In this document: piece by piece, positions 37,258 to 48,108 of the stretch
How positions within the stretch are numbered: the stretch's first letter is position 1
Layout of the letters: every line of letters begins with the position of its first letter
NCBI RefSeq assembly: GCF_014203395.1
Contig: NZ_JACHIW010000001.1
Span: 992,001 to 1,056,000, forward strand
DNA from: Saccharopolyspora phatthalungensis
Lineage (GTDB): Bacteria; Actinomycetota; Actinomycetes; Mycobacteriales; Pseudonocardiaceae
Direction of reading: 5' to 3'
DNA length: 64,000 nucleotides
Notes under the pieces: model-generated
Told to the model about the DNA's origin: nothing
The model's database searches: none
Seen by the model: only the letters and a program-made list of their open reading frames with translations
Translations under genes and position numbers: made by a program

Positions 37258-37532
37258 AACGCGAAAGGTTATCGGCGTTGCCCGAACGGGTGTCCCGCGC
37301 GGCCGACATCGTTAGTGGGCCGTTTCCGGCAGTCCGCCGGTGCGACTCACGTCACGTCATCTTCTCAGCCGGTTCTCAGGCGTCTTTAATCGCTACCTCA
37401 CCAGGGAATACGAGAGTAGGTACCGACATAACCGACCAGCATCGCCGTCTCCGCCGCGACAGCTCCGGGAACAACGGCCCGGACATGTTCGTTGTTGGGG
37501 ATGCACCAGCACAGGAGGTGGCTTTTCGCCCA

Positions 37533-38123
37533 ATGGCAACACAGCCGATGAGTGCCCCCAGTGCCCGACAGAGCACCATCTCGCCCGCCGCGGAAGAGGT
37601 CGCCTGGACCCCGCCGACGTGGGACGAGGTGGTACGTCAGCACGCCGACCGGGTTTACCGGCTGGCGTACCGCCTGACCGGCAACCAGCACGACGCCGAG
37701 GACCTGACCCAGGAGACCTTCATCCGGGTGTTCCGCTCGCTGGCGTCGTACAAGCCGGGAACTTTCGAGGGATGGCTGCACCGAATCACCACGAACCTGT
37801 TCCTGGACATGGCCCGTCGCAGGTCCCGCCTGCGGATGGAGGGCCTGCCCGAGGACACCGACCGGTTGCCCGGCGGTGGCCCGAGCCCTGAACAGGTCTT
37901 TCACGACACCCACCTGGACCCTGACCTCCAGGCGGCGCTCGACGAACTGCCACCGGAATTCCGGGCGGCGGTCGTACTTTGCGACGTTGAGGGCCTCTCC
38001 TACGAAGAGATCGGTGCCACCTTGGGCGTGAAGCTGGGTACTGTGCGCAGCAGGATTCACCGCGGGCGCCAGATGTTGAAGGCCACCTTGGAAGCTCGCC
38101 GCGAGCACGCCCCGGAGGTTTGA
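37533..38123 (+). CDS. sigE: ECF RNA polymerase sigma factor SigE
   Basis: The protein has sigma region 2 ([20 protein letters not shown], then [14 protein letters not shown]) and region 4 ([20 protein letters not shown], then [20 protein letters not shown]). SigE governs envelope and surface stress. ATG 37533 follows AGGAGGTGG by 13 bases and yields 196 residues; upstream in-frame starts reach 37278, so a longer form as in mycobacteria is possible. The anti-sigma gene begins three bases after the stop. No clear autoregulatory promoter was found. Confidence 0.92.
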   Translation: MATQPMSAPSARQSTISPAAEEVAWTPPTWDEVVRQHADRVYRLAYRLTGNQHDAEDLTQETFIRVFRSLASYKPGTFEGWLHRITTNLFLDMARRRSRLRMEGLPEDTDRLPGGGPSPEQVFHDTHLDPDLQAALDELPPEFRAAVVLCDVEGLSYEEIGATLGVKLGTVRSRIHRGRQMLKATLEARREHAPEV

Positions 38124-38126
38124 CGA

Positions 38127-38867
38127 ATGACGGTTTTGCATGGGTGGGGGTTGTCGGAGCAGCATCTCGCGCTGGACGCCATCGTCGCGTTGGTGGACGG
38201 AGAGCTGAGCCCGAACGCCCATGATCGCGCCGTCGCCCACCTGGCCCGATGTCCCGCCTGCACAGCGGACGCCGCCGCCCAGCGGCAGGCTCGCGCGGCG
38301 CTCCGGGCTGCCCAGACGCCGTCGATCTCGCCGAAGCTTCTGCAGGCGCTGCAAGCAATTCCGGCGCACGCAGAACTGCCGAGCCAGCCCGACGGCCTCG
38401 CGCTGACCGAAGACGGCCGGCTCGTCGCCGTGTCCCGCCCGGACCAGGCCAAGCGGTTCGGCACCGGCGCAGTGCTGGGATCGAGCAGGCCATTGGGCGG
38501 CAACCAGCAACCCCTGGGTAGCGTCCCCCCTTTTGCCGACGACGCCGGTGACGCCGATGAGGCGGCCCCGGCGCGGCGCATCGGCCGACGCACCCGGCAG
38601 GGTGCCGGAGTGGTGTTCTCCGGCTTGGTGCTGGGCGCCCTCGCGCTCATGAACATGCCGACCGACGAAGACGGCCAGCCGGTGCAGGGCGGGCCGAACC
38701 CGCTGCCCGGCGAGGCGTTCAGCAATCCCGTCGTCCCGGCTTCGGCGCGCGAGACGCTGCCCGCCGCACCGACCACGAGCCCGGCCCCGCTCGTCGCCGC
38801 GGTCCAGCCGCCCTCGTCCCCCGCCCCGGCGCCGACGACCTCGGCGAACAGTCGGCCAGGGGACTGA
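38127..38867 (+). CDS. rseA: anti-sigma factor RseA (zinc-type, membrane-linked)
   Basis: The 246-residue protein has an HxxxCxxC zinc anti-sigma motif (H38, C42, C45 in HLARCPAC), a Pro-rich linker, one membrane-like helix near residues 159-176 (GVVFSGLVLGALALMN) and a Pro/Thr-rich outer tail. It should hold SigE at the membrane and release it on stress. Mycobacterial RseA is soluble, so the helix here makes a membrane-tethered variant. ATG 38127 directly follows sigE. Confidence 0.88.
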   Translation: MTVLHGWGLSEQHLALDAIVALVDGELSPNAHDRAVAHLARCPACTADAAAQRQARAALRAAQTPSISPKLLQALQAIPAHAELPSQPDGLALTEDGRLVAVSRPDQAKRFGTGAVLGSSRPLGGNQQPLGSVPPFADDAGDADEAAPARRIGRRTRQGAGVVFSGLVLGALALMNMPTDEDGQPVQGGPNPLPGEAFSNPVVPASARETLPAAPTTSPAPLVAAVQPPSSPAPAPTTSANSRPGD

Positions 38868-38870
38868 AAT

Positions 38871-38886
38871 CCCCCGCACGTGGGGG
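38871..38886 (+). terminator. weak hairpin after rseA
   Basis: CCCCC (38871-38875) pairs with GGGGG (38882-38886) across a 6-base loop immediately past the rseA stop. The stem is short, so it is only a candidate. Confidence 0.3.
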
Positions 38887-39064
38887 CTCCGCCGGTAAGG
38901 GCCGGAGCAGCCTCTCACGACCACTTCGCCCGCTCCCACACGGACTTCACTGGTCGCCAGGCAAAATGGGCACACCGGCAGTGCGCCCACATGCCGGCGA
39001 CGCGGGCTCGCCGCCCGTGTGATCCACTCGAACGGACGAGTCTCGACCGCATGCCCGGGGAGCG

Positions 39065-40735
<1,671 letters not shown>

Positions 40736-40954
40736 GCGGCGGAACCGCTCCCGCGTGAGTTTTACTCAGGCGCCTGGGACCGGGAACTTACCGAACGGTC
40801 GGCCCGGGTGGGAACGACCGGCCAACTCTTCGTGACAGCCAGGTGCCGACCGACTTCCCTCTCCTGCCGATATCGCCCGGTCGGTACGCTGGGGGGCGTT
40901 GGCAGCTCGCGCGGTGCCGGTCCGCGAGCCGCGAGGACCGGGAGGTAGTCGAGA

Positions 40955-41344
40955 GTGTTCGATAGCGTCGGCTGGCCCGAGATCCTGGTCCTCATCGTGG
41001 TCGGGCTTTTCGTCCTGGGCCCGGAACGGCTGCCGCAGGGCGCCGCCTGGCTGGGCCGGACCATCCGCCAGGTCAAGGAGTACGCAACCGGCGCCCGCGA
41101 GCAGATCCGGTCCGAGCTGGGCCCGGAATTCGACGAGCTGCGCAAGCCGCTGGAGGATCTGCGCAGCATCCGCAACTTCAACCCGCGCTCGGCGGTGACC
41201 AAGCACCTCTTCGACGGGGAGAATCCGCTCGACGGCCTCACCAACGGCGACGGCTACCTGCCGAAACCACCCGACCTGCCCAAGCCGCCGCAGCGTCCGC
41301 TCGCGCCGGGCGAGCGTCCCCCTTACGACTCCGACGCGACCTGA
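40955..41344 (+). CDS. tatB: Sec-independent translocase subunit TatB
   Basis: The 129-residue protein has an N-terminal helix ([21 protein letters not shown], with the conserved Glu and Pro-hinge) and an amphipathic helix ([19 protein letters not shown]). The acidic/Pro-rich tail is typical of TatB. With TatA and TatC elsewhere it exports folded proteins. GTG 40955 follows GGGAGG. Its 3' end overlaps the converging MFS gene by 22 bases. Confidence 0.92.
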   Translation: MFDSVGWPEILVLIVVGLFVLGPERLPQGAAWLGRTIRQVKEYATGAREQIRSELGPEFDELRKPLEDLRSIRNFNPRSAVTKHLFDGENPLDGLTNGDGYLPKPPDLPKPPQRPLAPGERPPYDSDAT

Positions 41345-42531
41345 ACCAGCACCCGCTTGGGTGCGCTGCGGGCGATCCACACCCCGACGGCGGCCACCGC
41401 GAGCCAGCAACAGAGCAGAACCGTCATGCCGGACCATCCCCAGGCACCGTAGGCGGTGCCGCCCAACACCCCACCCACACTGCTCCCGCCGTAATAGGCG
41501 AACTGGTACAGCGCGGACGCCTGGCCGCGGGCCGATGCCGACGCCCGCGCGCCGACCCATCCGCTGGCCACCGAATGCGCCGCGAAGAATCCGCCGGTGA
41601 ACACGACCAGGCCCACCACGATCACGAGCAGGGTGTTGGCGAGCATCAGCAGCAGTCCCAGCGCGCTCACCGCCAGGCCGGTGAGCAGCACCCGGGTGCG
41701 CCCCCAACGGTCGGCGGCACGACCGGCGAGCGTCGAGGTGACCGTTCCGGCGGCGTAAGCGAGAAACGCAAGCGCGGCGAGCGACGGTGGCACCAGCAGC
41801 GGCGGCGCGGTGATGCGAAAGCCGAGAACGTTGTAGACCGTGACGAAGACACCCATGCCAAGCGCAGCGACCAGGTACGGCGCGTAAAGCACCGGGTCGC
41901 CAAGCGCGGCGCGCAAGCCGCTCAGCAGCGGGTGCCAGCTCAGCGGTTGGCGGGCATGGTTGCGCTCGGCAGGAAGCAGCACCACGAACAGCACCGTGCA
42001 CATTCCGGCGAGCAACGCCACCGCGAGCATTCCGCCGTGCCAACCGGCGAAGTCGCCGACCACGCCGCCCAACAGCCTGCCGGCCATGCCGCCGATGGTT
42101 GTGCCAGCGACGTAAAGGCCCATCGTGGTGCCCATCTGCTCGCCGCCGGTCTCTTCTGCCAAATACGCGGTCGCGACTGCGGCCAGACCCGCGATCGCCG
42201 CGCCCTGCACCAGCCGGAGGACCACCAAAACCGGGAAAAAGGGTACCGACGGCAGTAGCAGGCCGAGGATCTCGGCGATCAGCAGGGCCATGATCATGGT
42301 CCGGCGGCGACCGACCGCCTCGGACATCGTGCCGAGCGGGATGGCCGCGACCGCGAGCCCGAGCGTGCTCGCCGAAACCAGCAACGCCGCCGTGCCCGGA
42401 TCCAGCACGAAGTCCCGGGCCAACTGCGGCAGCACCGGTTGCGGCGCGTAGAGCAGCGCGAACAGCGCCAGCGCGCCGAGCAGCAAGGCGATGCGGATCT
42501 TGCGGACGCGGGCCGGATCGACGGAGTTCAC
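41323..42531 (-). CDS. MFS transporter, drug-efflux-like
   Basis: The 402-residue protein has about twelve hydrophobic segments and MFS loops ([35 protein letters not shown]). The YnfM/arabinose-efflux-like look ([18 protein letters not shown]) places it in the major facilitator superfamily. Substrate unknown. It is divergent from a LysR gene and probably controlled by it. Its stop lies inside tatB. Confidence 0.92.
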   Translation of the reverse strand: MNSVDPARVRKIRIALLLGALALFALLYAPQPVLPQLARDFVLDPGTAALLVSASTLGLAVAAIPLGTMSEAVGRRRTMIMALLIAEILGLLLPSVPFFPVLVVLRLVQGAAIAGLAAVATAYLAEETGGEQMGTTMGLYVAGTTIGGMAGRLLGGVVGDFAGWHGGMLAVALLAGMCTVLFVVLLPAERNHARQPLSWHPLLSGLRAALGDPVLYAPYLVAALGMGVFVTVYNVLGFRITAPPLLVPPSLAALAFLAYAAGTVTSTLAGRAADRWGRTRVLLTGLAVSALGLLLMLANTLLVIVVGLVVFTGGFFAAHSVASGWVGARASASARGQASALYQFAYYGGSSVGGVLGGTAYGAWGWSGMTVLLCCWLAVAAVGVWIARSAPKRVLVQVASES

Positions 42532-42566
42532 GAGCTCGAACGTAAGCAGCCCTAATTAATGCGTCC

Positions 42567-42585
42567 AATGCGCCATGAGCGCATT
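42567..42585. promoter_or_regulatory. palindrome between MFS and LysR genes, likely operator
   Basis: Perfect inverted repeat AATGCGC (42567-42573), 5-base spacer, GCGCATT (42579-42585) in the divergent gap. The surroundings (TTAATGCG, TTGATGCG) repeat the half-site. LysR-type proteins usually bind such T-N11-A-like sites; here it is an inference from position. Confidence 0.5.
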
Positions 42586-42594
42586 ATTGATGCG

Positions 42595-43548
42595 ATGGTG
42601 AATCAATCAGCCGTTCCCGACGACGCGTCGCAGCTCGCGGCTCATCTGGCCCCGGCGCTCGCCATGCTGCGGGCGGTCGCCGCCGAGGGCCATCTCACAC
42701 GAGCCGCGGAAACCCTGGGCGTCCCGCAGCCGACGGTCAGCCGCGCGTTGGCGAAGCTGGGCGATCGGCTCGGCGCGCCGGTGATCGTGCGGCAGGGGCG
42801 CGGCATCCACCTGACCCGCGCAGGCACCATCCTCGCGGCTGCCGCTGAGGATGCGATGCGCGGCCTGGAGGCGGGGTGTCGCGCGGTGCTGGAGGAGATC
42901 GACCCCGATCGGGGCCAGGTGACCTTCGGGTTCCAGCACACGATGGGCAGCACGCTGGTGCCGCCGCTGCTGCGCGGTTTCCGCGACGAGCACCCGCATG
43001 TGCGGTTCGGGCTCGTGCAGGGTCCGCGTGACGCCATGCTCGCCCGGACCTGGGCGGGCGAGATCGACCTATGCCTCGTCTCGCCGCTGCCGGACCGCGA
43101 TGCGCGCTGGGGCACCGCCCCGATCCGGGAAGAACCGCTCGTCGCGGTGTTGTACGTGCGGCACCGGCTGGCGCGGCGGCGCAAGCTGCGGCTCGCCGAA
43201 CTCGCCGGGGACGACTTCGTCGCGACCCGCCAGGGTTACGGGCTGCGGCAGATCTTCACGGGCCTGGCCGAGTGCGCCGGGTTCGAGCCGCAGCTGACCT
43301 TCGAGAGCGAAGAGGCCGACACGGTGCGCGGGCTGGTCACCGCGGGGCTCGGCGTGGCGCTGCTGCCGCCGGCCGACAACGGTCCAACACCGGGCACGGT
43401 GGAGGTTCCCCTGGACCCACCGGCGCACCGCACGATCGGCCTGGCCTGGCCGGCGGCCCGAACGCTACCGCCAGCGGTCCGCGCCTTCCGGGACTTCACC
43501 CGCACCCACGGCGATTTCAATGGAGATCGGCGTGCGGATTTCCCTTGA
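42595..43548 (+). CDS. LysR family transcriptional regulator
   Basis: The protein has an N-terminal helix-turn-helix (AEGHLTRAAETLGVPQPTVS, then RALAKLGDRLGAPVIVRQG) and a periplasmic-binding-like effector domain (VTFGFQHTMGSTLVPPLLRG; LVTAGLGVALLP). It is divergent from the MFS gene. ATG 42595 is preferred so the operator lies outside coding DNA; ATG 42559 is the longer option. The C-terminal tail GDFNGDRRADFP and its stop come from a palindromic repeat shared with pepA. Confidence 0.9.
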   Translation: MVNQSAVPDDASQLAAHLAPALAMLRAVAAEGHLTRAAETLGVPQPTVSRALAKLGDRLGAPVIVRQGRGIHLTRAGTILAAAAEDAMRGLEAGCRAVLEEIDPDRGQVTFGFQHTMGSTLVPPLLRGFRDEHPHVRFGLVQGPRDAMLARTWAGEIDLCLVSPLPDRDARWGTAPIREEPLVAVLYVRHRLARRRKLRLAELAGDDFVATRQGYGLRQIFTGLAECAGFEPQLTFESEEADTVRGLVTAGLGVALLPPADNGPTPGTVEVPLDPPAHRTIGLAWPAARTLPPAVRAFRDFTRTHGDFNGDRRADFP

Positions 43549-43555
43549 AATCGCC
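43510..43555. repeat. GGCGATTTC palindromic repeat, copy 3 (stop codons for two genes)
   Basis: Arms GGCGATTTCAA (43510-43520) and TTGAAATCGCC (43545-43555) are perfect complements, extending to 19 bases with two mismatches. The TGA of lysR (43546-43548) lies in the right arm and that of pepA (43519-43517) in the left arm, so the repeat ends both converging frames and can terminate both transcripts. Confidence 0.85.
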
Positions 43556-45136
43556 CCACTCTGGCAGGGTCGCGGCGAATTCGACGAGACTGCGGGCCGC
43601 GAAACCGGTGCCGCCCGACACCACCTCGGCGTAGTCCTTGTCGGCCCGGGCCGGGCCGGCGATGTCCAGGTGCGCCCACGGCAGACCGCCGGTGAACTCG
43701 CGCAGGAACAGCGCGGCGGTGATGCCACCCGGCCCCGGCGGGGTCTGCTTGACGTCGGCGAGCTGGCCCTTCACGTCCTCGGCGTGGTCCTCCAGCAGCG
43801 GCATCCGCCACCACGCCTCGCCGACCCGCTCCCCGGCCTGCCCGATGCGGTCGGCCAGCTCCCCGTCGGTGGCGAACATCCCGCCGGTGCGCAGGCCCAA
43901 CGCGACCTTCATCGCGCCGGTCAGCGTTGCGACGTCGACCAGCAGGTCGGGTTCGAGCCGGTCCACGGCGTACGCGAGGGCATCGGCGAGCACCATCCGT
44001 CCCTCGGCGTCGGTGTTGCTGACCTCCGTGGTCGTGCCGCCGTAGTGCCGGACGACGTCGCCGGGCCGGTAAGCGCTGCCGGACACGTGATTTTCCGCCG
44101 ACGGCACCAGACCGGTCACCCGCACCGGCAGCTCCAGCCGCGCAATGGCCAGCAGCGCGCCGATCACCGCCCCACCGCCGGACATGTCGGTGCGCATCAG
44201 GTGCATGCCCTCGGCGGGCTTGATCGAGATGCCACCGGTGTCGAAGGTGACGCCCTTGCCCACCAAAATCAGGTGCGGCCCCTCGACGTCCTTCGGCCGG
44301 TAGCTCAGCTCCAGCAACCGGGGCGGCCGCGACGAGCCGCCGCCGACCGCGAGAATCCCGCCGAAACCGTTGTCGGCGAGCCACTTCTCGTCCCGCACCG
44401 TGGCGCTGAGGTTCGCGATGTCGGCGGCCAGCTCGGCGGCGACCCCGGTGAACCAGGCCGGATCCTTGATGTTTGAGGGGGCATTGGCCAGATCGCGGGC
44501 CAGCGAGGTGGCCGCCGCCAGCTCGCGGGCCCGCCGGGCCTGCGCACCGAGCGCCTCCGCGTCGGCACCGTCCGGCGCCACCAGCAAGACCTTCCGCAGG
44601 CGCGGGGGAGCCGGCTTGCCGGTTACCCGGAACCGGTACCCGCCCAGCGCCAGGCCTAGCGTCAGCGCCGACACGGTGTCCCCGTCGACGCTGTCGGGCA
44701 GCCGGATCTGGAGATAGTCCGCCTCGGACGCGTCCCCGAGGTCACCAACCTCGTCCTCGGACTCGGCCGCCTCGCCCAGTCGCTCGCGCAACGCTCGCGC
44801 CAGCGCCGCCCCGGCGCTGCGCCACTGCACGGCCGCCCCCGAACCGACGCCCACGACCCAGCCGACGCCGCCGGCGGGCAACGGCAACGCCCGGACATCA
44901 CCAGCGGTGGCCGACGCACCTACGGCTTGCAACACCGCGATGTCCACATCGAACGGTTCGGCGGCGGCGGCCAAGTCCGGGCCCGAGGCCCCGTCGAAGA
45001 CCGCGACTGCGCCGGGCACGCCATCCCGCCACTGCCGCACGACGTCCACTTCGACCAGTGAGGTCGGGATCACAGGCAGCGCCGGGTCCGCCATGCGGGC
45101 CGACTGGGCGGAACGGAACACTGAAGCACCGGACAC
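43517..45136 (-). CDS. pepA: leucyl aminopeptidase, M17 family
   Basis: The 539-residue enzyme has the metal-site motifs GKGVTFDTGGISIKPAEG and MRTDMSGGGAV, and the signature NTDAEGRMVLADAL of peptidase family M17. It removes N-terminal amino acids from peptides in the cytoplasm using two divalent metals. GTG 45136 follows AGGAAGG; a later ATG at 45094 (MADPALPV) is the alternative. The C-terminal tail GDFKGNPHADLH is encoded by the palindromic repeat. Confidence 0.93.
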   Translation of the reverse strand: MSGASVFRSAQSARMADPALPVIPTSLVEVDVVRQWRDGVPGAVAVFDGASGPDLAAAAEPFDVDIAVLQAVGASATAGDVRALPLPAGGVGWVVGVGSGAAVQWRSAGAALARALRERLGEAAESEDEVGDLGDASEADYLQIRLPDSVDGDTVSALTLGLALGGYRFRVTGKPAPPRLRKVLLVAPDGADAEALGAQARRARELAAATSLARDLANAPSNIKDPAWFTGVAAELAADIANLSATVRDEKWLADNGFGGILAVGGGSSRPPRLLELSYRPKDVEGPHLILVGKGVTFDTGGISIKPAEGMHLMRTDMSGGGAVIGALLAIARLELPVRVTGLVPSAENHVSGSAYRPGDVVRHYGGTTTEVSNTDAEGRMVLADALAYAVDRLEPDLLVDVATLTGAMKVALGLRTGGMFATDGELADRIGQAGERVGEAWWRMPLLEDHAEDVKGQLADVKQTPPGPGGITAALFLREFTGGLPWAHLDIAGPARADKDYAEVVSGGTGFAARSLVEFAATLPEWGDFKGNPHADLH

Positions 45137-45573
45137 GAAAAGACCTTCCTGCACGGCTCGCCGCGCGCATTCGACTGTCTGCCGTTGTATCGGCGAACCC
45201 GCTTGGCCCCCTGCGCGGGCAGATCACCGGCGGGTCCTCCGTCGCGCGACCACCGCTACGAGCCGGGTTCAACGACAGTTCTGAAATTACCGTCTTCCAC
45301 GTCGGTCTGGATGCGCACCCTGGACGCGGCGGCCGGCGCCAGGGCGGTGTCGCACGCCGGACGACTCAGGTGATCACGAGGCGGATCAAGGACTTGCAAG
45401 TTGCCGACGGCGGCTCCGGCGGCGCCCCCGACACCGGAGCCCGACCGTGGCGAAGAACGCTCGCCACTCGCCGTCGATATGATTGACTTGTCGCCTCGGC
45501 TGAGGGGGCACCGCGCGGCCGACGGCGTCGCGATCCGGCCCGCGGTGCTTCCCTTGATCGCCGGCTGGCGGCC
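45137..45573. other. 437-base intergenic region with hairpin
   Basis: No gene is supported. An 8-bp hairpin, GGCTCCGG (45412-45419) with CCGGAGCC (45434-45441), lies downstream of the DUF3117 gene and is a likely terminator for it. The remainder should hold the pepA promoter. Confidence 0.5.
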
Positions 45574-45741
45574 TCAGCCGGTGGCCGACTCCAGGGCATC
45601 GCCCAGGTTCTTGGCCTCCTCGACCGACATCTCGACGACGAGCCGCCCCCCACCCTCAAGCGGGACGCGCATCACAATTCCACGTCCCTCCTTAGTCACC
45701 TCGAGGGGACCGTCACCGGTCCGGGGCTTCATGGCCGCCAT
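45574..45741 (-). CDS. DUF3117 family protein
   Basis: This 55-residue protein (MAAMKPRTGDGPLEVTKEGR... VVEMSVEEAKNLGDAL) is the compact, highly conserved actinobacterial DUF3117 family (Rv1211-like, from memory). Function unknown; the pattern of strands then a helix suggests a small alpha/beta fold. ATG 45741 follows GGGAGCACGC. A longer frame upstream is not conserved-looking. Confidence 0.92.
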   Translation of the reverse strand: MAAMKPRTGDGPLEVTKEGRGIVMRVPLEGGGRLVVEMSVEEAKNLGDALESATG

Positions 45742-46134
45742 AGCGTGCTCCCTCCGTGAACTCTTCCCCCGCTGGTCGCCACAACCAGTTCGGGTCCTCT
45801 CCCATTCTCCCCCATCCCGAGGCGGGGACGAAACCGAACCGATCAACTCGTGTCCCCCGTGCGCTGGTCGAATGCCCGCAAAGGCTGGCAGACTCACCGC
45901 TCGTGCGGGCTCTTTCGGTGCATCCCGGCTGTGCCGTCGGCGGCCCGGCCGGCGGTCGGCGTCTCCGGGGTGCCCACGGTCGCGGCCCGGTCCCGCTGGT
46001 GCTCGATCGCGGCCCGGGCCACCAGCAACAACACTGTCTACTCGGGACTTCGCGCGATCCGCGAAGTCCACTTTGGAAGCGCGCCTAGCGGTCTTGCGAC
46101 CCGCCACAACGGACTTCAAGGCAAGGAGTGCCAA
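45742..46134. other. 393-base divergent intergenic region
   Basis: Holds the promoters of DUF3117 and enoyl-CoA hydratase genes. No gene is supported: open frames here are extensions of the neighbours with biased composition. Confidence 0.5.
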
Positions 46135-46923
46135 GTGACCGACGTATTGCTGACCCAGGACACCGCCGGTGTGCGCCTGCTCACGCTGAACCGGCCCGAG
46201 GCGTTCAACTCGCTCGACGTCGAGCTCAAGCAGGCACTAATCGCCGCGCTGCGGGAGGCGGCGGCCGACGACTCGGTGCGAGCGCTGGTGATCACCGGTG
46301 CGGGCAAGGCGTTCTGCGCCGGGCAAGATCTCAAAGAGCACATCGCGCTGCTGGATTCGGGCGACCCGGCGCCGCTGAACACCGTCGAGGAGCATTACAA
46401 CCCGATCATCCGGGCCGTGACGAGCATGCCGAAGCCGGTGATCGCCGCGATCAACGGCACGGCGGCCGGCGCGGGCGCTTCCCTCGCCTACGCGTGCGAT
46501 CTGCGGGTTGCCTCGACGAACGCGAAGTTCTTGATGGCCTTCGCTAACGTCGGCCTGGCCGCGGACTCGGGCTCATCCTGGACGCTGCCGCGGTTGATCG
46601 GCTATGGCCGGGCGATGGAGATGCTGCTGCTGGCCGAGCCGGTGGCCGCCGAAGACGCGCTGCGGATCGGCATGGTGAACCGGGTCGTCGACACCGGGGA
46701 GGCCGTCGCGGCGGCCACCGAGCTGGCCTCCCGGATGGCGGCCGGACCGACCAGCGCCTACGCCCGGATCAAGGAGGAGATGCTGGCGGCGGCGGCCGAG
46801 GGCCTGGCCGAGGCGCTCGCCGTCGAGGCAGGCGCGCAGTCGGAGGCCGGGTCGACGGCCGACCACCGGGAAGCCGTGGCGGCCTTCGTCGAGAAGCGCA
46901 CCCCGGACTTCACCGGCCACTGA
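46135..46923 (+). CDS. enoyl-CoA hydratase/isomerase (PaaG-like)
   Basis: The 262-residue crotonase-fold protein has LLTLNRPEAFNSLD, VITGAGKAFCAGQDLKEH (oxyanion loop), NGTAAGAGASLAYACDLRVA and FMAFANVGLAADSGSSWTLP. The Asp in AADSGSSW resembles the catalytic Asp of ring-opening isomerases such as PaaG rather than the two Glu of true hydratases. GTG 46135 follows AAGGAG. Pathway unknown because no paa or fad partners are nearby. Confidence 0.9.
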   Translation: MTDVLLTQDTAGVRLLTLNRPEAFNSLDVELKQALIAALREAAADDSVRALVITGAGKAFCAGQDLKEHIALLDSGDPAPLNTVEEHYNPIIRAVTSMPKPVIAAINGTAAGAGASLAYACDLRVASTNAKFLMAFANVGLAADSGSSWTLPRLIGYGRAMEMLLLAEPVAAEDALRIGMVNRVVDTGEAVAAATELASRMAAGPTSAYARIKEEMLAAAAEGLAEALAVEAGAQSEAGSTADHREAVAAFVEKRTPDFTGH

Positions 46924-46948
46924 CGCGGTCGGCTCCGCGGGTCAGATG

Positions 46949-46964
46949 CCGCCGTTGTCGGCGG
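46949..46964. terminator. hairpin between converging hydratase and tag genes
   Basis: CCGCCG-TTGT-CGGCGG forms a perfect 6-bp stem 25 bases past the hydratase stop, followed by TCGTTT. It may serve both genes. Confidence 0.45.
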
Positions 46965-47069
46965 TCGTTTGGCGCGGACAGCCCCGGCGCTGTGAGTTTG
47001 GACATCGTCGGGGCTCCCGCAGCGCGCGGCCGCCGAGGTTCGCACCGCGGTGCGAACGGCCCGTGCACG

Positions 47070-47672
47070 CTAAGCGCAGTTCGCGCGCCAGCAGTCCGTC
47101 AGGTGGTCGTCGACTATGCCGGTGGCTTGCATCAGCGCGTAACACGTGGTGGGGCCGACAAACACGAAGCCGCGGCGCTTGAGCTCCTTGGCCATCGCCG
47201 TCGACTCAGGGGTGGTGGCCGGGATGTCACCGAGGGAGGCCGGGCGCCTCTTGCGAGGTTCAGGGGCGAACGACCACAACAGGTTATCGAGCGGGCGGTC
47301 CAGCCGGAGCACCGCGCCGGCGTTGCGGATCGCCGCGTCGATCTTCGCCCGGTTGCGGACGATGCTCGCATCGGCGAGCAGCCGCTGGCGGTCGGCTTCG
47401 CCGAAAGCGGCCACCCGCTCGGGGTCGAACTCGGCGAACGCCCGCCGGAACGCCGCGCGCTTGCGCAGGATAGTCAGCCAGGACAACCCGGACTGGAATG
47501 CCTCCAGGGTGATCCGCTCGAAAAGTTCCGCGACGCCGTGCAGCGGGATGCCCCACTCGCGGTCGTGGTATTCGGTGTAGTCCGCCGGACCCGCACCCCA
47601 CGGGCAGCGCGCCCGGCCGTCCGCACCGACCACCGCCGCACCTGATTCACCCACGCTTTCCTCCACCTGCAT
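47070..47672 (-). CDS. tag: DNA-3-methyladenine glycosylase I
   Basis: The 200-residue protein has the TagI zinc ligands in RCPWG, YHDREWG and DDHLTDC, plus LSWLTILRKRAAFRRAF of the helix-hairpin-helix fold. It excises 3-methyladenine from DNA. ATG 47672 overlaps the end of the upstream SRPBCC gene by 26 bases, which suggests coupled translation. Position next to DivIVA-like and DUF3117 genes matches mycobacterial tagA. Confidence 0.94.
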   Translation of the reverse strand: MQVEESVGESGAAVVGADGRARCPWGAGPADYTEYHDREWGIPLHGVAELFERITLEAFQSGLSWLTILRKRAAFRRAFAEFDPERVAAFGEADRQRLLADASIVRNRAKIDAAIRNAGAVLRLDRPLDNLLWSFAPEPRKRRPASLGDIPATTPESTAMAKELKRRGFVFVGPTTCYALMQATGIVDDHLTDCWRANCA

Positions 47673-48105
47673 AGCCGCGACAGAACGCCGCGAAAGCGCT
47701 CAGCGACCGGCGCATGCCCCAGGCGAAGGCCGGCCGCACCATGGGCCAGACCAGCGCGCCGCCGAACGGCAGCGCCAGCCGCTCCCACCACATGAACGTC
47801 GATGCGGCATTGCCGCACCGGACCACATCAAACCCGCCCTCCCCGACAATCAGCTGCCCGTGATGGCGCACCCGGCAGGTCTGCGGCGGCCGCCATTCGA
47901 CGATCTCCATCCGGTCCACGATGCCGGCCCCCCGGTACCCGGTGATCGCCACCAGCCGCGTCCCGGGCCCCTCGGCGTCGTCGAGCGCGTGCACCTCGGT
48001 GCCCAGCATCCATTCGCCCTGCCGCGCCCAGTCCGTCGCCGCGGCCCACACCACCTCGGGCGGCTCTTGGATCGGAATGCTCAACCGCAGCTCGACGGGG
48101 CGCAC
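47647..48105 (-). CDS. SRPBCC-fold protein
   Basis: The 152-residue protein starts with VELRLSIPIQEPPEVVWAAA and has WARQGEWMLGTEVHAL, GTRLVAITGYRGAGIVDRME and TFMWWERLALPFGG, the START/polyketide-cyclase-like pattern with a hydrophobic ligand cavity. Ligand unknown. It starts three bases past the upstream DivIVA-like gene stop. Confidence 0.85.
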   Translation of the reverse strand: MRPVELRLSIPIQEPPEVVWAAATDWARQGEWMLGTEVHALDDAEGPGTRLVAITGYRGAGIVDRMEIVEWRPPQTCRVRHHGQLIVGEGGFDVVRCGNAASTFMWWERLALPFGGALVWPMVRPAFAWGMRRSLSAFAAFCRGYAGGGKRG

Positions 48106-48108
48106 CGG

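Noticed and set aside
37395..37440. SigE-type autoregulatory promoter (GGGAAT...) upstream of sigE
   Set aside because: A GGGAAT at about 37405 has no GTT-like -10 at the right distance, so the match is not better than chance.
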